Positions 52,103 through 53,116 of a stretch of DNA of 53,116 nt are shown piece after piece. This DNA is from Yoonia maritima (lineage in GTDB: Bacteria > Pseudomonadota > Alphaproteobacteria > Rhodobacterales > Rhodobacteraceae), in assembly GCF_003003285.1 (NCBI RefSeq), contig NZ_PVTP01000017.1:1-53116 (forward strand). The letters run 5' to 3'. A program made the position numbers and the translations under genes. Every line of letters starts with the position of its first letter. Position 1 is the stretch's first letter. The notes beneath the pieces are model-generated. The model saw nothing but the letters and a program-made list of their open reading frames with translations. It searched no databases and had not been told where the DNA came from.

Positions 52103-52949
52103 AACAACTACCCACAAATTTCGTAATTTTATAGTATTTTTACTTAGAGATAGTCCTCCGGTTCTGACGTTGTTTGCTTGCATAGGTTTGACGACGGCGG
52201 CCAGCTTTTACCAACTGACATCAGAGACCATTTTGCAGGGACTTTTGGCAGTCAATGTACTCATCGCCGCGACGCTGCTTTCTGAACGTTGGTTCGTGAA
52301 CCGCGAAAACAGAAATATGATAGAAAAAATCGGCGACGACGTGACGGTTTTGGGCGATCGGATAAGCCTGCCAACAAATGTGGGACTTGATTCACTGGTT
52401 GGATCAAGGAAGGTCTTACCACCGCTAGAAGGTAGGTTGGCTGGTTCGACCAGCCTCAAGATCTCTGGTGGCTCGCTTTTTCGGCTGGCAAATGAATACC
52501 GCAGCTTGTTCGAAGAACTTGCCGAGCAGGGATGTTCGATTCAACTAGTCGTGTGCCACCCAGATAGTGATGCGGTTGAAAGGCTTTGCAACGAAGTTGT
52601 TTATGAAAGCGATGATATAGAAGCGTACCGCCACCAATGCCGTTCTGCTCTCCGATTATTTGAGGCCTTAGCAGAAAAGTATGATCATGTCGAAGTTAGG
52701 ACATGTGATATTGCGATGTCATTCAGTATCTTGGCGGTCGAGAAGCTAGCTGGTGAATCCAGTGCGTCCATAGAGCTTTACGCTTACAAAGTTCCGGCCC
52801 GCAATCGTCCGATGCTTCATGCGACAAAAGCGGCTTCACCCGATTTTCACGCTATGGCTGTCTCTCAGTTTGATTCAGTATGGTCGAAAAGCATGAAGAC
52901 AGAGGGCGTTTGTGATCCAAACGTTTCCATCGAAAAGGTAGTTGATTAA
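52092..52949 (+). CDS. Two-TM membrane protein with cytosolic PLD-like domain
   Basis: A 285-residue protein with two hydrophobic segments (about 22-40 and 46-63), followed by a soluble region of about 210 residues. LKISGGSLFRLANEYRSLFEELAEQGCSIQLVVCHPDS is reminiscent of phospholipase D-like or DUF5919-type regions, but a complete HKD motif is not visible. It may be the membrane-acting effector of the operon (inference). The start overlaps the NUDIX gene. Confidence 0.68.
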   Translation: MKNETTTHKFRNFIVFLLRDSPPVLTLFACIGLTTAASFYQLTSETILQGLLAVNVLIAATLLSERWFVNRENRNMIEKIGDDVTVLGDRISLPTNVGLDSLVGSRKVLPPLEGRLAGSTSLKISGGSLFRLANEYRSLFEELAEQGCSIQLVVCHPDSDAVERLCNEVVYESDDIEAYRHQCRSALRLFEALAEKYDHVEVRTCDIAMSFSILAVEKLAGESSASIELYAYKVPARNRPMLHATKAASPDFHAMAVSQFDSVWSKSMKTEGVCDPNVSIEKVVD

Positions 52950-52965
52950 CAGTGAGGCGGGCAAA

Positions 52966-53028
52966 ATGAGCAAAACGGCAAGTTCAGATAGCTTAAATTC
53001 AACTGAATCGATTCCTACCGGTGAATAG
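52966..53028 (+). pseudogene. Truncated ninth gene, cut by an IS
   Basis: An ATG at 52966 with GAGG 8 nt upstream opens the next reading frame of the operon. It reads 20 residues (MSKTASSDSL...PTGE) before a TAG that lies inside the IS end starting at 53022. The gene was probably interrupted, so the operon may originally have been longer. Confidence 0.6.
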
Positions 53029-53116
53029 CCCCTAGTTTCCTAGACACCTTCTTGGTTCACATTTAGCTGTCTGTTTTCGAAGTCGACGGGCGACAGCATT
53101 CCGTTTCTGGCATGTT
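53022..53116 (-). mobile_element. IS3-family insertion sequence, right end (partial)
   Basis: The terminal inverted repeat begins TGAATAGCCCCTAG at 53022. On the minus strand the transposase OrfB C-terminus reads ARNGMLSPVDFENRQLNVNQ then EGV and a TAG at 53040-53042, a well-known IS3-family tail. The rest of the IS lies beyond the window. Confidence 0.88.
53040..53116 (-). CDS. IS3-family transposase OrfB, C-terminal end (partial)
   Basis: Only 24 codons and the stop are in the window; reading frame ends LSPVDFENRQLNVNQEGV, typical of IS3-family OrfB. The catalytic core lies outside the window. Confidence 0.85.
   Translation of the reverse strand, partial: HARNGMLSPVDFENRQLNVNQEGV

Noticed and set aside
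1..53116. CRISPR arrays, tRNA or rRNA genes
   Set aside because: No regularly spaced repeats, Cas genes, tRNA cloverleaf or rRNA sequence were recognised by eye; a tRNAscan or Infernal run would be decisive.

Overview
The window looks like a piece of chromosome from an alphaproteobacterium, most likely a marine Rhodobacteraceae (Roseobacter group) species. This is inferred from the XoxF gene neighbourhood, the LacI-controlled iol cluster, the imuA-imuB-dnaE2 cassette and moderate G+C. I could not search a database, so no species is claimed.

Layout. (1) 1-5275, plus strand: formaldehyde/methanol oxidation. The 3' end of glutathione-dependent formaldehyde dehydrogenase, then fghA, a c-type cytochrome, lanthanide-type methanol dehydrogenase xoxF, its cytochrome c, xoxJ and a PQQ-associated CW-motif protein. 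(2) 5311-12743, mostly minus: an unusual block with two subtilases, a PAP2-type protein carrying an (Asn-Arg)11 tract, a SARP-like TPR regulator, a LuxR-type regulator with a degenerate receiver, a small acidic coiled-coil protein and a 138-residue protein made of an entirely acidic front half and a strongly cationic, four-cysteine back half. (3) 13026-25694: myo-inositol catabolism and uptake (hyi-like, iolB, iolE, iolD, iolC-DUF2090, an oxidoreductase, ABC ATPase/permease/binding protein, iolG) with a divergent LacI-type regulator and tandem palindromic operators. (4) 25695-27320: debris of transposons (tnsA fragment, resolvase pieces, IS3-family fragment). (5) 27321-32808: a complete TnsA-TnsB-TnsC-TniQ (Tn7-like) transposition module with a terminator, followed by phage-like regulators (33-34.1 kb) and two unknown small genes. 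(6) 34997-38806: mgtE and a RimK set (rimB-like protease, rimK, AstE/AspA-like deacylase). (7) 38807-45697: a secreted hypothetical protein between two identical 96-bp repeats, then the mutagenesis cassette imuA-imuB-dnaE2 (minus) and a third, diverged repeat copy. (8) 45698-53116: a serine resolvase, then a tightly packed plus-strand operon of mixed-domain proteins, ended by an IS3-family insertion.

Most interesting region: 46423-53028. Eight consecutive plus-strand genes, many overlapping by 4-26 nt, encode GNAT+PUA-like, XRE+ASCH, PIN+GNAT+PUA-like, a P-loop kinase, a 22-residue micro-ORF, GNAT+methyltransferase, a NUDIX hydrolase and a two-TM membrane protein. A further gene is cut by the IS. 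Three of the proteins share the same GNAT signature fused to different partner domains. The set (nuclease, acetyltransferases, methyltransferase, kinase, NUDIX hydrolase, membrane protein) looks like a conflict/defence or nucleotide/RNA-modification system that I cannot match to a named one.

Second candidate: the charge-split precursor plus subtilase block (5.3-12.7 kb), which resembles a pro-region/cationic-peptide arrangement with intracellular proteases.
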